From: Primulina eburnea
Lineage: Eukaryota > Streptophyta > Magnoliopsida > Lamiales > Gesneriaceae
Length of the DNA: 64,000 bases
Direction of reading: 5' to 3'
Assembly: GCF_022965805.1 (NCBI RefSeq)
Contig: NC_133104.1
Span: 36,004,682 to 36,068,681, forward strand
Made by a program: the position numbers and the translations under genes. Each line of letters opens with the position of its first letter. The first letter of the stretch is position 1. Positions 22,939-34,287 of this stretch are shown here, piece after piece. The notes beneath the pieces were generated by a model, which did no database searches, had not been told where the DNA came from, and saw nothing but the letters and a program-made list of their open reading frames with translations.

Positions 22939-24530
22939 CATCCTCCAGAATTGGTGATAGGTAATCCATCTGACCCGCTAAGAACAAGAAATCAAATGCT
23001 TAATTTGTTCATTCATTCTGCTTTTGTCTCACAACTAGAACCAAAGAAAACTGACGAAGCTCTTGCTGATCCTAATTAGATAAATGCTATGCAAGATGAG
23101 CTAAATCAGTTTACCCATAACAATGTCTGAAACTTAGTTCCAAGACCAGTTTGCAAAAAAAAATCAGAAATAAACTGAACGAAGATGGTTCAATTGCACG
23201 CAACAAAGCAAGACTTGGAGCTCAAGGATATAGGCAGGAAGAAGGAATTGACTATGATGAAACGCAAGACTAGAAGCAATCATAATGTTCCTTGCCTATG
23301 CATCATTCAAGAACTTCAAAGTCTATCAAATGGATGTAAAAAGTTAATTTCTGAATGGTCAGTTGCAAGAAAAATTTTATGTTGAACAACCTTCAAATAT
23401 TATCAATCACTCTTTTCCTGATCATGTCTATCATTTGAACAAAGCTTTATATGGTCTTAAACAGGCTCCAAGAGCTTGGTATGAGACACTTTCAAAATTC
23501 TTGACTGATCATGATTTTACTGTTGGATGAGTTGACAAGACCTTGTTCAAATTTTCTAAAAATGATCATATTTTACTTGTGCAAATTTATGTCGATGTTA
23601 TTGTATTTGGGTCAGTTAACCCCAAATTATGTGAGAAATTTGCTAAGTTAATGTAGGAAAAATTTGAGATGAGCATGATGGGTGAACTGACATTCTTTCT
23701 CGGACTGCAAGTGAAGCAACTGGACGTTGGTATTTTTATCATTCAGACCAAACATACGAAGAAATTGCTCAAGAAATTTGGCATGAAAATATGCTCAGCT
23801 GCAAGAACTCCCATGAGTTCATCAGTCAAACTGGACAATGATCAAGGGGGAATATCAGTTGTGACGACACTCTACAGAGGTTTAATATGTTCATTATTGT
23901 ACCTAACTGCTAGTCGTCCTGATATTGTGTTTGATGTTTGCATGTGTGCTAGATTTCAAGCAAACCCTAAACAACCGCATTTAACTTTTGCCAAAAGAAT
24001 TTTAAAATATATAAAAGGCACTCAAAATGTGGGATTATGATACGCTAAAGACTCTTCTTTCAATTAGTTGGATATTCAGATGCAGATTATGCAGGATGTA
24101 AGCTAGATCGTAAAAGCACCAGTGGATCATGTCAGTTTCTAGGAGACAGACTGATCTCGTGGTTCAATAAGAAGAAAACATCATAGCTACTTCCACAACT
24201 GAAGCAGAATACCTTGCTGCTGGAAGTTGTTGTGCCCAACTGCTCTGGATTCAGCAACAACTGAAAGATTATGGAGTTTATGCTAAATAATCTTTCATAT
24301 TTTGTGATAATACGAGCATGATTGCAATAACTTATAATCCAGTTCTTCACTCAAGGACCAAGCACATTGATGTCAGGCATCACTTCATCAGAGATCATGC
24401 TCTGAAGAAAGCTATCAGACTGGAAAATGTGTCAACTGAACAACAAGCTGCTGACATCTTCACCAAACCATTGCCAGAGACTAAGTTTTCTCACTTTCAT
24501 AATATACTTGGTTTAATTGATTTATCTTAA
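22939..24530 (+). pseudogene. Copia1 Pol: reverse transcriptase and RNase H remnant
   Basis: Continues pol after Gypsy1. Blocks in order: linker (HPPELVIGNPSDPLRTR), RT start (ADPN*INAMQDELNQF), [13 protein letters not shown] segment near 23460, motif C as YVDVIVFGS near 23588, where the second Asp of YVDD is Val, FFLGLQVKQ near 23695, and Copia RNase H (DADYAGCKLDRKSTSG near 24080, HIDVRHHFIRD near 24365, ADIFTKPLP near 24455). It ends at TAA 24528-24530. Several frameshifts and stops break it. Confidence 0.85.
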
Positions 24531-24590
24531 TCAGTTTTAATGATGCTTTGTCAGTTGTCGTTCATTCAGTTTGTCATTTTTTTTAAATGC

Positions 24591-24776
24591 ATGTCAACTG
24601 ATGTCAGTTAATCATTTATCAATTATTATGTTCAGTTTGTTAACTGTATGTCAACTGGTGTCAGTTAATCATTTATCAGTTATTATGTTCAGTTTGTTAA
24701 TTGTATGTCAACTGATGTCAGTTAGTCATTTATCAGTTCTTGTATTCAGTTTGTTAAATATTTGTCAACTGATGAA
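24591..24776 (+). repeat. 57-bp tandem repeat, 3.3 copies, directly after Copia1 pol
   Basis: Units at 24591-24647, 24648-24704 and 24705-24761 plus a 15-bp partial. Each begins (A/T)TGTCAACTGATGTCAGTTA or a close variant. The units contain inverted CAACTG/CAGTTA words, the same vocabulary as the LTR. A chance open frame of 19-residue repeats crosses them. Confidence 0.9.
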
Positions 24777-24830
24777 ATTTAAGTTTTGCAGAAAGATAAA
24801 AAGACAACAACAGTGATACAAATCAAGATT

Positions 24831-25247
24831 TTATTGAGAATAAAATCGATACCATACTACATCACTCAGTCCACTCCCTACGGCATCTTGCCATAACATC
24901 AACAAATTATTCAAGTCATGACTCTTAATATTTTTGAAGACTTCGGCATTTTCAATTCTTTGAAGCAAGTGCCATTCCTTCAACTGCATCATCTGGATTA
25001 GTACATCATCCTTGACTAGCTCAGATATATGATCAACATGTGCACGTCTCTTAAGCTTCCTTGCAAGTGATCTCTACTTAGTAGAAGCAGGGAACTCTCC
25101 ATCATTGATTGATTGAATATAGTGAGCGGTAGTCCAAATGGACATAACCTCTCTAAAGACGTATTCTTCAGGGTCACTTTTAAATCCCTGGATATGTTGA
25201 GGCGTCCATGAAGGATGAGGGACATGTGTGCTGCTTTCACAATCCAT
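24831..25247 (-). pseudogene. Antisense ORF of Copia1, 138 codons with one internal TAG
   Basis: The minus strand reads from ATG 25247 to TAA 24833-24831 in one frame, broken only by one TAG after EFPASTK. Product features: WTPQHIQGF near the start, EEYVFREVMSIWTTAHYIQ, LKRRAHVDHISELVKDD, then MMQLKEWHLLQRIENAEVF and LLMLWQDAVGSGLSDVVW. It is Trp-rich and helical in look, with no transmembrane segment, and I recognise no domain. It lies between pol and ORF3 and faces the other way. A TATA-like TATAAATA sits 37 bp upstream of the ATG (complement of 25284-25291). Whether it is a real antisense gene or a chance frame is open; the matching promoter signal and length favour a gene. Confidence 0.55.
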
Positions 25248-25283
25248 TGGAGTTCAGATGACATTACCAAATGACAACGATCT

Positions 25284-25291
25284 TATTTATA
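25284..25291 (-). promoter_or_regulatory. TATA-like box for the antisense ORF
   Basis: TATAAATA on the minus strand, identical to the TATA box of the Copia1 LTR on the plus strand. The ATG follows 37 bp downstream, giving a very short predicted leader. Confidence 0.4.
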
Positions 25292-25829
25292 GACAAGACT
25301 TGAAGAGACAGGAAGAAGACAAAGAGTCATCTGACCTTAACTAATTCAGACTAAGTTTCTCTTACCCTTACTTTTAGTTACATGCATTTATTGAGGGAGA
25401 ATATCGAACAAAAAGTTAACTGAGAAGAAAATAGTCAGTTGGTCTTCAACTGAACTGATTAAGTTTTCAACTGGTCACTCAGTTGCTGGTCCAACTGATC
25501 TTCTCAAATATGTTAACTGATAATTCGAATAATATTCTATATTAAATGATGTGACTGTTTGTCGAAGCATTAATTGCTGTCTTTCATTGAGCAATATTTT
25601 GAAACATGGACCCACATAATCCATTCATATTCTACACATGTCTTTATCACATGTACACACATTTTAAATTCAAATTTTCCTGGACTGACACGTGTCCAAA
25701 AATTTGAACAGTCACTTACATCAGTACTATACCCGCTCCAATTCAGTTTTTCTTCTTATGCGCACATTCAAGCATTCAGAGCAAACTTCTACTCAAGCAT
25801 ACTCTTTTTCGCAGATTTCACTCAATCAA

Positions 25830-27592
25830 ATGGCAAACCAGATCCTAGCTCATGTCATGAACACTATGGCGATCGAATTTGATTCTGTCTTGACTGTAAA
25901 AGACGAAAGAGTCAAGAATGTTTTTCTGAAACTGCAAGCAGCCGGTCTGAAACAATTTTTGGGGTTGTAATCTCAAGAAATCTATCCCAAAGAGATCAAA
26001 GATCTCTTTGCCAGCGGCTATGTCACTAAAGAAGGCAGTATCGCAACTACTTAAATGGTCAGTTGCTGATCATTGAAGATGACTTCTTCTGCAACCTATT
26101 TCAACTGCCTACTGATGGACTAGTTAACCTTTCTGAAGTCAAGGCATTTGACGTTGAAGAGATGCAAACCCTACTCTCTGCTGATGATCGAAAAATCAAA
26201 GTTTCCGATCCCAAGAAGGAACTGAAGCCAGAGGTGCAACTGTTGGCAGATATTGTAGTGAAGGGGCTCTTGGAAAAGGCAGGATTCTTTGCTGCCCTCA
26301 CTTTGGAGAAATTTCATGCTATGACTGCAATCATGGCTGAAAGAAAGATGAACTGGAAGAATATTATTTTCAACATCTTGAGGAACATGTTTCAGTCTTC
26401 CAAACAATCAAAGGGCTTTGCGGTACATCTCAGCTATTTGCTGAAGGTCAAGCGGATGGTGACTGATGATTCTGAGAGATCATCGAAACTAAAAATCTTC
26501 AATGCTAAAAATGTCCAGCCACTCGAGAAGAAACTGGATATGACTCCTCAGAAGTTTATTCAAGTGAAGAAGGAGATTGGGATGGAAGAAGCTCCCAAAT
26601 CAGTTAAGAAAGCACGGAAGGAGACTCAAAAAAGAAGGTGCTTAAGCGCAAACTGATTGTCAGTGAAACTGACTCAGAAAAGACTCCATCGCCCAAGGTC
26701 GTCAAGAAGCCACGAACCTTGAAGACAAAGCCTACTGTTTCAGTTGGGACCATTCCAACTGAAAGATTGATGCAGTCCGGGGCTCAACAGCCTATCAATG
26801 CTATCCTACTGAAAGCTGTTCCAACTGAACCCTCAACTGAGGATCAGTTACCTCTATCTACCATTCTACCGAAGAAGAAAGTCACTGAATCTGGTGACAA
26901 GAAGAAGCTTGCTAGATTTAAGGCTCCATTGATCACTATTACTGGCTACACTTCCCTACCTACTTCTAGACCTAAGGGAATAGTGATCAAAGAAAATATT
27001 GATGCAACTACATCAGGGTTGAGCATTCCTCATGCCCTGACTGACTCTAAAGGCAAAGGCAAATTGCAAGAAAAACCCAGGCCAACCAATGCTATCCAAA
27101 CTCACATTGATCTTATTTTGCAAGAGATCAATTAATCTGCAGAGAACAAGCTCAAAGCCTACAATGAATGGGTGAAGTTCAGGATTTAAGTCTTTGCCAA
27201 ACAACTTCAGAAGAAGTCTAAACTGAAGAAATTTATTGATCTGGAGACTGTTGTTCTAAGGGAAGTCAAGGCTTCTACAATTGTTCAGGCTCTAGAGAGA
27301 AAGTATTATTTTTTCAATCAACTGATAGCTAAGAAGCTACAAAAGATAGTTGTTGAACTATGACTGAATTTTGATCCTACCAGTCCAACTGCATTCAATG
27401 ATACAGCTATGCATAATCAACTGGACTCAAATCTTCTTTCTTTACAAATGAAAATAAAAAACAGGTTAATGGGTCAAGAACTGATCATTCCAGCGGCCTC
27501 CCAAGAATTATCATCAGACGAGCCAGCTGAACAGTCAGTTCAAAAGCCACCCAAAGACTCAGCTACTGAAACTACTCAACAGGAAACTGAAC
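25830..27592 (+). pseudogene. Copia1 ORF3, N-terminal and middle part (extra ORF downstream of pol)
   Basis: Starts at ATG 25830 (MANQILAHVMNTMAIEF). The reading runs through a TAA near 25968, a frameshift near 26054, the open stretch 26063-26656, a second frameshift near 26640, the stretch 26638-27135 and a third part to the Gypsy2 insertion at 27592. The first 250 or so residues look globular and helical (LFQLPTDGL, GFFAALTLEKFHAMTAIM, NWKNIIFNILRNMF). The middle is Lys/Pro/Thr-rich and low in complexity. No signal peptide or membrane segment is apparent, so an envelope role is not supported. From memory, similar proteins occur in Lamiales genome annotations; function unknown. The other half is at 36106-37305. 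Confidence 0.65.
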
Positions 27593-29410
27593 TGTAAGGC
27601 TCGAGAATTATCAGTTTCCATTGATGCTAGACTCATAGAGGTAAGAATACATGACATTTAAATGAGAATTTTGAAGGCATGGCCGAAGCCACACCGCACC
27701 TGCGGTGCTAAGACTACCGCCCCCGCGGTGTAGGTGACAGAAATTAGTGGAATTTTGCGAAGAGACACCGCACCCACGGTGGTAGCGCGACCGCACCCGC
27801 GGTGTGAGACCGCACCCGCGGTCATGTAAGGACCGCACCCGCGGTCATTGAATTTCAGGAAATAAAATGTCGCCGTGAGCACAGCGCACCCGCGCTCCTG
27901 AACTACCGCACCCGCGGTCTGCATGCGAGATTGCCACTTTTGAATTTCGTGATGACACATGGCATGCTATATAAATACCTTGCATTGACACTTCATCCCT
28001 TCATTTCCCATCAGCAGAACCGAGAGCACCTTGGGAGGAAAGTTTCATTCTTTTGATCTTTAACTTGAGAGTTTGAATGATTTAGCCATCCGATTTATAT
28101 TCCGAGTTAAGATTTGTGATCCTTGCATCGTTGGCTACGAAAGGATGTAAGTTTTATATAATTCCAGCATGATTCGAAATTCATATGTTGGGGAAATTAT
28201 GTTTTGAGTTGAGAAATGTGTTCTTGATATTATGAGCATCGTAGAAACGTTACCGGATTGATTTTCAGATACCGTATGCTATTGTTTCGAATTTCAGCAT
28301 GTGTTATGTTATGATTGTACAGATTCAGCCTATATATTGAGGTGTTGATGAGATCATGAGTTGTTGGGATTGATTATGATATTGTTGTAGTGAGATTGTA
28401 TTATCGGTATCGAAGAAATACGTCGTTATGCCGTCGATTTTATACCGAATGTGATTCTTGAGTTGTACAAGATGGTTGAATTGTGTTTTGATATATATAG
28501 CACATTCATTATCCCATTTCAGATTAATCTTGACAGAGTTGACATTCCGACTTTGAGACTTCGACCGACGATTCGACAAGAAAGGTATAATTCATGTGGT
28601 CACGGGATTGCACAACTCGATTCAGATTTGATACGAGTTTCCCTAAATCACATACTAGATTGTTATTACATTTGATTATGTAATGCCTTGTTTATTGATT
28701 TATATTCGAGTCCTGAGATAGGAGAGATTGGCAGACTTGCCAAAACTAGACGTTTCGGTGTATCGACGCATAGGAGCAGATTTGCTATATGTGTAGACCC
28801 TCGATACAGAGTTGACCGAAGTCTAGGAATAAGACGTACCGTTGCCCCGAGTGGTTGGGTAGGTAACAGACCGTCTTATTCAAACCGGGATCCCTAGATT
28901 AGAAAAGAGTCGAGTCAAGATTTGAATGTTGAATACAGATTTGTATTCTACTACATGTTTAGATTTATATTCATGTTACTTGATTTATGTTATGCATTTG
29001 TACATGATTTATTACATTGCATGCATCCATGTTTTATACTGGGATATGTTCTCACCGGAGTTATCCGGCTGTTGTCGTGTCTGTATGTGTGCATGGCAAC
29101 AGGTGGGACAGGATCGGGGTCACGAGCTAGATGAGAGATGATGATAGCGTGGAGATCTCGGGCATTGCAGATTACTAGTGTTTTCTTATGAAACTTGTAC
29201 TACCTATGTTTGTAGTTGTCATTTGAACACTAGTGTATGTTTGTACGAACAGACTAGTATGTACATTACGTTGTTTAATTTCTATCGAGATATGTTATGC
29301 TTTAGTTAATACATTTGAATTAAAGTTAAAAGCAAAATTTTTGACCCACATTTTCGAACAAAGATCCAATTAAATTCCAAAAGAATAGAGTTAGAGCCCG
29401 GGTCCCCACA
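27593..29410 (+). repeat. Gypsy2 5' LTR
   Basis: 1818 bp, starts TGTAAGGCTCGAG and ends GGTCCCCACA. It carries eight GC-rich inverted-repeat motifs (27693-27918), a TATA box TATATAAAT at 27968-27976 and a long AT-rich R/U5. Short open frames inside it recur exactly in the 3' LTR and are not genes. Confidence 0.95.
27693..27918 (+). promoter_or_regulatory. Array of eight ACCGC-NNNN-GCGGT inverted-repeat motifs in the Gypsy2 5' LTR
   Basis: Units of 14 bp at 27693, 27716, 27767, 27790, 27809, 27832, 27883 and 27905. The consensus is ACCGCACCCGCGGT, a 5-bp complementary stem around a CACC/ACCC-type centre. The seventh unit is AGCGCACCCGCGCT, in which both stem arms changed together. The array ends 50 bp upstream of the TATA box, as expected for promoter-proximal elements. 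The same array sits at 34388-34613 in the 3' LTR. Confidence 0.85.
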
Positions 29411-29415
29411 ACAGG

Positions 29416-29427
29416 TGGTATCAGAGC
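29416..29427 (+). promoter_or_regulatory. Gypsy2 primer-binding site
   Basis: TGGTATCAGAGC five bases after the 5' LTR, complementary to initiator Met-tRNA. Confidence 0.93.
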
Positions 29428-29665
29428 AGTAGGTTCTGTAGACTGAGATAGAATAGAATAAGCGGGATAGATCGAGTCATCTTCCTTGCTTTTGAGATGC
29501 TAGCATGATTATTGCTTTCCCTATTATATGTTGTTGTATTATCTGAATTGATTTACAGCATTTCAAGCCTGAATCAGAACCGATTCTGGATCAGAGGTAT
29601 ATGATCAGAGGAGGGCTGAGACAGATGATATTGATTATGTACTAATCGGTTTGATAATCAGATTT

Positions 29666-30898
29666 ATGCCGCCTAGACGAGTGCCACAGCCAGAGCAGGG
29701 TAGCACATCAGGTGCACAGATGGATGTCACCGCTACGCCGGTGGAGACTTTATTGAAAAAATTCCAGTCTTTCCATCCGCCTACCCTGAAGGGCACAGAG
29801 AGTGCAGTAGAGTGCGAAAGCTGGTTGGATGATATCGAGATGTTGTTTGAGTCATTGGCATATACTGATGAGCGACGTGTGAAGCTGATAGGGCATCAGA
29901 TGCAGGAGGTTGCCAAGAGCTGGTGGTTGACGACGAAGAGAGCCTTGGAGCACCGAGGCATTGACATCACGTGGAAAGTCTTCAAAGATGAGTTCTATCA
30001 GCGATTCTTCCCCGTCTCCTACCGGAAAGATAAGGGAGCTGAATTTGCAAATTTGAAGCAGGGACAGTGGAACATCGAGGAGTATGTTGCTAAATTTTCT
30101 GCCTTGCTACGATTTGCACCTCATGTAGCTGGGAACGACGAGGCAGTGGCTGATCAGTTCATCAACGGGCTGAACCCTGACGTCTTTACCTTGGTGAACA
30201 CGGGACGGCCTAACACTTTTTCAGAGGCACTGAACCGAGCTAAGGGAGCAGAGGCCGGCTTGATCAGGCAGCGAGGAGCTTCCTATGGTGTTCAGGGGCA
30301 GAGACCGCCACAGCCTACGACCGTGCAGTTTCCACCACCTCCTCCTCGTTTCGATAGTGGAGCTAGTAGTAGTGGCAAGAAGGAATTTTTGAAAGCTAAG
30401 GGCAAGCAATTTAAGAAATCCGGAAGCAGTTCATCGAGTTCGAGTGGATCCCTACAGAGAGGTCAGGGGTCAGATTATAGTGGCGCATACTGTGGTTCGT
30501 GCGGAGGACGACATGCGACGGAGCAGTGTCAAGGAGTTATGGGACGCTGCAACATCTGTAGGCAACAGGGACACTTCGCCAGAGTTTGTCCCCAGAGAGG
30601 TGCATCACGATTCCAGAGCACAGGATCATCAGCACCAGCGCCACAGATGGAAAGACAGGCACCTTCTGTACACTCCTTTCAGCCACCCTCCACACAGACC
30701 CAGCAGAGGCCAGGAGGTAGTCAGACGGTGAGTCAGCCTCCCAGACAGCAGGCACGTGTTTTTGCCCTGACAGAGGAGCAGGCGCAGGAGGCGCCAGATG
30801 ACGTCATTGCAGGTAATTGTTTCCTTTGTGGTTATCCTGCATATGTGTTGATTGACACAGGGGCATCTCATACATTCATATCTGAACATTTGCATTGA
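29666..30898 (+). CDS. Gypsy2 Gag and aspartic protease
   Basis: 410 codons from ATG 29666 ([11 protein letters not shown]). Retrotran_gag core about residues 35-175 ([41 protein letters not shown]). Ser/Gly-rich linker, then CX2C zinc-binding sites [13 protein letters not shown] and [14 protein letters not shown], then a Gln/Pro-rich linker and the protease motif [12 protein letters not shown] near the end. The TGA at 30896-30898 closes it right after ISEHLH, where related elements continue in frame into RT. Gag assembles the particle and the protease processes Gag-Pol. The stop looks like the result of a one-base loss in a T run at 30887-30890. Confidence 0.9.
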   Translation: MPPRRVPQPEQGSTSGAQMDVTATPVETLLKKFQSFHPPTLKGTESAVECESWLDDIEMLFESLAYTDERRVKLIGHQMQEVAKSWWLTTKRALEHRGIDITWKVFKDEFYQRFFPVSYRKDKGAEFANLKQGQWNIEEYVAKFSALLRFAPHVAGNDEAVADQFINGLNPDVFTLVNTGRPNTFSEALNRAKGAEAGLIRQRGASYGVQGQRPPQPTTVQFPPPPPRFDSGASSSGKKEFLKAKGKQFKKSGSSSSSSSGSLQRGQGSDYSGAYCGSCGGRHATEQCQGVMGRCNICRQQGHFARVCPQRGASRFQSTGSSAPAPQMERQAPSVHSFQPPSTQTQQRPGGSQTVSQPPRQQARVFALTEEQAQEAPDDVIAGNCFLCGYPAYVLIDTGASHTFISEHLH

Positions 30899-33800
30899 GA
30901 CATGCATTACCTGTTGAGTCGATGTCGACAGTAGTGTCTATAGCTTCTCCGTTGGGAAGTGGTTTGATATCTGTGACTACTGTTAGACACTGTATGCTTC
31001 AGTTCGAGGGGCATGAGATTGATCTTGATTGTGTAGTACTTGGTTTAGCTGATTTTGATTGTATAGTTGGTATAGACATGTTGACCAAGTACAGGGCCAC
31101 TGTAGATTGTTTCCACAAGATTGTCAGATTCAGACCCGAGATGACAGATGAGTGGAAATTCTACGGCAAGGGTTCCAGATCTCGGATTCCCTTAGTATCT
31201 GCTCTGACTATGAGTAGATTGCTTCAGAGAGGAGCAGAGGGCTTCCTCGTATATTCAGTAGATCTACTGAAGTCGAGCCCAGCATTGGCAGATTTGCCAG
31301 TGGTTTGCGAGTTTGCAGATGTTTTTCCTGACGAGATTCCAGGGTTGCCTCCGGTGCGAGAGGTTGATTTCAGCATTGATCTTGTGCCAGGCAGTGTTCC
31401 TATTTCGAGAGCTCCGTATAGGATGGCACCGATAGAGCTGAAAGAGTTGAAAGCACAGTTGGAGGATCTTCTGTCCAAGGGGTACATTAGACCGAGTGTA
31501 TCGCCTTGGGGTGCTCCGGTGCTATTCGTTCGAAAGAAAGATGGTTCGATGCGATTGTGTATTGATTATAGGCAGTTGAACAAGACGACCGTGAAGAACA
31601 AGTATCCTTTGCCTCGCATCGACGATCTGTTTGATCAACTACAGGGATCTTCGGTATATTCGAAGATTGATTTGAGATCAGGGTATCATCAACTCCGAGT
31701 TAGAGATATTGATATACCGAAGACTGCATTCCGAACCAGGTATGGACATTACGAGTTTGTCGTTATGCCTTTCGGTTTGACGAATGCACCTGCGGTGTTT
31801 ATGAGTTTGATGAACCGCATTTTTCAGAGATATTTAGATGATTTTGTGATTGTGTTTATTGACGACATTTTGGTGTATTCGAAGAGTTTGACTGAGCATG
31901 CAGATCACCTGAGGATTGTATTGAAGACTTTGAGGAATGAGCGGTTGTATGCTAAACTGTCCAAGTGTGAATTCTGGTTGCGACAGGTTGTCTTCTTGGG
32001 GCATATTATATCTGGAGATGGTATTGCGGTCGATCCGAGTAAAGTTGAGGCTGTGATCAGTTGGCCGAGACCGACTTCTGTGCCAGAGATACGCAGTTTC
32101 ATGGGTCTAGCCGGGTATTATCGTCGTTTTATTCGAGACTTCTCCAGTATAGCGAAGCCGATTACCCAGTTGACACAGAAGAACATGCCGTTTGTGTGGT
32201 CTGAAGATTGTGAAGCCAGTTTTGTAGAGTTGAAGAAGAGGCTGACTAGTGCGCCTATCTTAACGATTCCTTCAGGTACAGGTGAGTTCGTTGTATATTG
32301 TGATGCATCTCACAGAGGGTTGGGATGTGTTCTTATGCAGCGTGGACACGTGATAGCATACGCCTCTAGACAGCTAAAGCCGCACGAGACTCGTTACCCG
32401 ATTCATGATCTTGAATTGGCGGCGATTGTCTTTGCACTGAAGATCTGGCGTCATTATCTGTATGGCGAGAAATTTGAGATCTATTCCGATCATAAGAGCC
32501 TGAAATATCTCTTTTCTCAGTCAGAATTGAACATGAGGCAGCGACGATGGCTTGATCTGCTGAAAGATTTTGATTGCGAGATCAAGTACCATCCAGGAAA
32601 GTGGAATGCAGCAGCAGACGCCTTGAGTCGAAAGGTATGTGCTCTTTCCTTGTCGACGGTAGGTGTATCAAATTTAGTAGAAGATTGTTGCTTGTCGGGA
32701 TTGACATTTGATACAGAAAGTAGACCGTTGCGACTTGCTGCGATTCAAAGTGAGCCAGATTTGATTTTGAGGATCAAGGAAGCGCAGAGAACTGATCCGA
32801 GCGTTCAGAGATCGATTGATATGGTCAGAGCTGGTCATATCTCAGAATATCAGGTTAGAGATTCCATTCTATATGTGAATAACCGTCTAGTGGTGCCAGA
32901 TGTTTCAGACTTGAGACGACAGATCATGTCAGAGGCACATTGTAGTCGGTTCAGTATTCATCCTGGTGGCAGGAAGATGTACAACGACTTGAAGACACAA
33001 TTCTGGTGGAAGCAGATGAAGACAGATATTGCAGAATTTGTGTCTAGATGTCTGAATTGCCAACAGGTGAAGGCAGAAAGGAAGAAACCCGGAGGTTTAC
33101 TTCAGAGTTTGTCTGTTCCTGAATGGAAATGGGACCACATTTCCATGGATTTCGTGACGAAGTTACCTCGATCTTCGCGGGGCTGTGACGCGATTTGGGT
33201 TGTGATAGACAGACTGACCAAATCAGCTTGCTTCATTCCATACAGAATGACCTATCGACACGATCAGATGGCAGAGTTGTATGTCAGAGAGGTCGTCAGA
33301 TTGCACGGTGTGCCGAAGTCGATCGTATCAGATCGTGATCCACGATTCACTTCTCATTTTTGGCACAGCTTGCAGCAGGCTTTAGGTACGACTTTACACC
33401 TGAGCACTGCTTATCATCCCCAAACAGACGGACAGTCAGAGCGGACTATCCAGACTTTAGAGGATATGCTGAGAGCTGTAGTACTAGACTTTGGTACTAG
33501 TTGGCAAGATTCATTGCCGTTGTGTGAGTTTTCATACAACAACAGCTATCAGACGAGCATAGAGATGGCACCGTTCGAAGCTTTATACGGAAAGAAGTGC
33601 CGATCTCCGTTGTACTGGGATGATATCTCTGAGGTACCAGAGTTAGGGCCTGATATGATTCGGGAAATGACTAAGAAAGTGAAAATCATTCAGAAGAGAA
33701 TGAAGACGGCACAGGATAGGCAAGCGAAATACGCCAATATCAGACGTAGACCGTTAGTATTTGAGCAGGGAGACAGAGTGTTTTTGAAAATTTCACCTTT

Positions 33801-34185
33801 CAGAGGCGTTGTCAGATTTGGCAAGCGAGGAAAGTTGTCTCCTAGATACGTCGGTCCGTATGAAATCCTTGAGAAGATTGGCGATCGAGCGTACAGACTT
33901 GCTCTTTCTCCTTCATTATCCGGCATTCACGATGTTTTTCACGTGTCGATGTTGCGCAGATATATGCCAGATGATTCTCATGTCATTCAACCTGACGAAG
34001 CCGAGCTAGATCAGACCTTGAGCTACGTTAAAAGACCGATACAGATTCTTGATCGGAAAGAAAAGAAGCTCAGGACGAATACTATTCCGTTAGTGAAGAT
34101 TCAATGGAGTCGTCATGGCATCGAGGAAGCAACTTGGGAGACAGAGTCTGAAATGAGACAGAAGCATCCCGAGCTATTTGTATGA
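30895..34185 (+). CDS. Gypsy2 Pol: RT, RNase H, integrase and chromodomain
   Basis: An uninterrupted frame of 1096 codons that opens at 30895 without an ATG; the first ATG in frame is at 30922, so it is probably the continuation of the gag-protease frame after a slip. RT motif [14 protein letters not shown] and motif [11 protein letters not shown] are intact. RNase [14 protein letters not shown] and the DHKSLKYLF segment. Integrase: H..H with [17 protein letters not shown], catalytic residues in [17 protein letters not shown] and [14 protein letters not shown]. Then a GPY/F-like block ([16 protein letters not shown]) and a chromo-like end ([16 protein letters not shown]), which places it with the del/Tekay chromoviruses that target heterochromatin. 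The stop is TGA at 34183-34185. Confidence 0.92.
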   Translation: MRHALPVESMSTVVSIASPLGSGLISVTTVRHCMLQFEGHEIDLDCVVLGLADFDCIVGIDMLTKYRATVDCFHKIVRFRPEMTDEWKFYGKGSRSRIPLVSALTMSRLLQRGAEGFLVYSVDLLKSSPALADLPVVCEFADVFPDEIPGLPPVREVDFSIDLVPGSVPISRAPYRMAPIELKELKAQLEDLLSKGYIRPSVSPWGAPVLFVRKKDGSMRLCIDYRQLNKTTVKNKYPLPRIDDLFDQLQGSSVYSKIDLRSGYHQLRVRDIDIPKTAFRTRYGHYEFVVMPFGLTNAPAVFMSLMNRIFQRYLDDFVIVFIDDILVYSKSLTEHADHLRIVLKTLRNERLYAKLSKCEFWLRQVVFLGHIISGDGIAVDPSKVEAVISWPRPTSVPEIRSFMGLAGYYRRFIRDFSSIAKPITQLTQKNMPFVWSEDCEASFVELKKRLTSAPILTIPSGTGEFVVYCDASHRGLGCVLMQRGHVIAYASRQLKPHETRYPIHDLELAAIVFALKIWRHYLYGEKFEIYSDHKSLKYLFSQSELNMRQRRWLDLLKDFDCEIKYHPGKWNAAADALSRKVCALSLSTVGVSNLVEDCCLSGLTFDTESRPLRLAAIQSEPDLILRIKEAQRTDPSVQRSIDMVRAGHISEYQVRDSILYVNNRLVVPDVSDLRRQIMSEAHCSRFSIHPGGRKMYNDLKTQFWWKQMKTDIAEFVSRCLNCQQVKAERKKPGGLLQSLSVPEWKWDHISMDFVTKLPRSSRGCDAIWVVIDRLTKSACFIPYRMTYRHDQMAELYVREVVRLHGVPKSIVSDRDPRFTSHFWHSLQQALGTTLHLSTAYHPQTDGQSERTIQTLEDMLRAVVLDFGTSWQDSLPLCEFSYNNSYQTSIEMAPFEALYGKKCRSPLYWDDISEVPELGPDMIREMTKKVKIIQKRMKTAQDRQAKYANIRRRPLVFEQGDRVFLKISPFRGVVRFGKRGKLSPRYVGPYEILEKIGDRAYRLALSPSLSGIHDVFHVSMLRRYMPDDSHVIQPDEAELDQTLSYVKRPIQILDRKEKKLRTNTIPLVKIQWSRHGIEEATWETESEMRQKHPELFV

Positions 34186-34273
34186 TGTGAGTCTTTCTTC
34201 CCGTGTTAACTTTACAATTTTGTATATACTTGCATGATTATTTGCTTATGAGTTCGAGGACGAACTCTTGTCT

Positions 34274-34287
34274 AAGAGGGGGAGAAA
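34274..34287 (+). promoter_or_regulatory. Gypsy2 polypurine tract
   Basis: AAGAGGGGGAGAAA lies directly before the 3' LTR and is the expected plus-strand primer site. The 88 bp between the pol stop and this tract hold no gene. Confidence 0.9.

Noticed and set aside
25574..25882. Overlapping ORF before ORF3 start
   Set aside because: Another frame starting at 25830 gives the family-like N-terminus MANQILAHVMN, so this one is a shadow frame and leader.
27693..27918. Regularly spaced GC-rich repeats as a possible CRISPR-like array
   Set aside because: Units are 14 bp palindromes with spacers of 5-37 bp in an LTR of a plant retrotransposon. There is no repeat-spacer geometry of CRISPR and no cas genes.
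27611..29141. Open frames of 69-100 codons in the Gypsy2 5' LTR, repeated in the 3' LTR
   Set aside because: They are copies of LTR sequence, several are antisense across the GC-rich motif array, and none has a domain. They are not genes.
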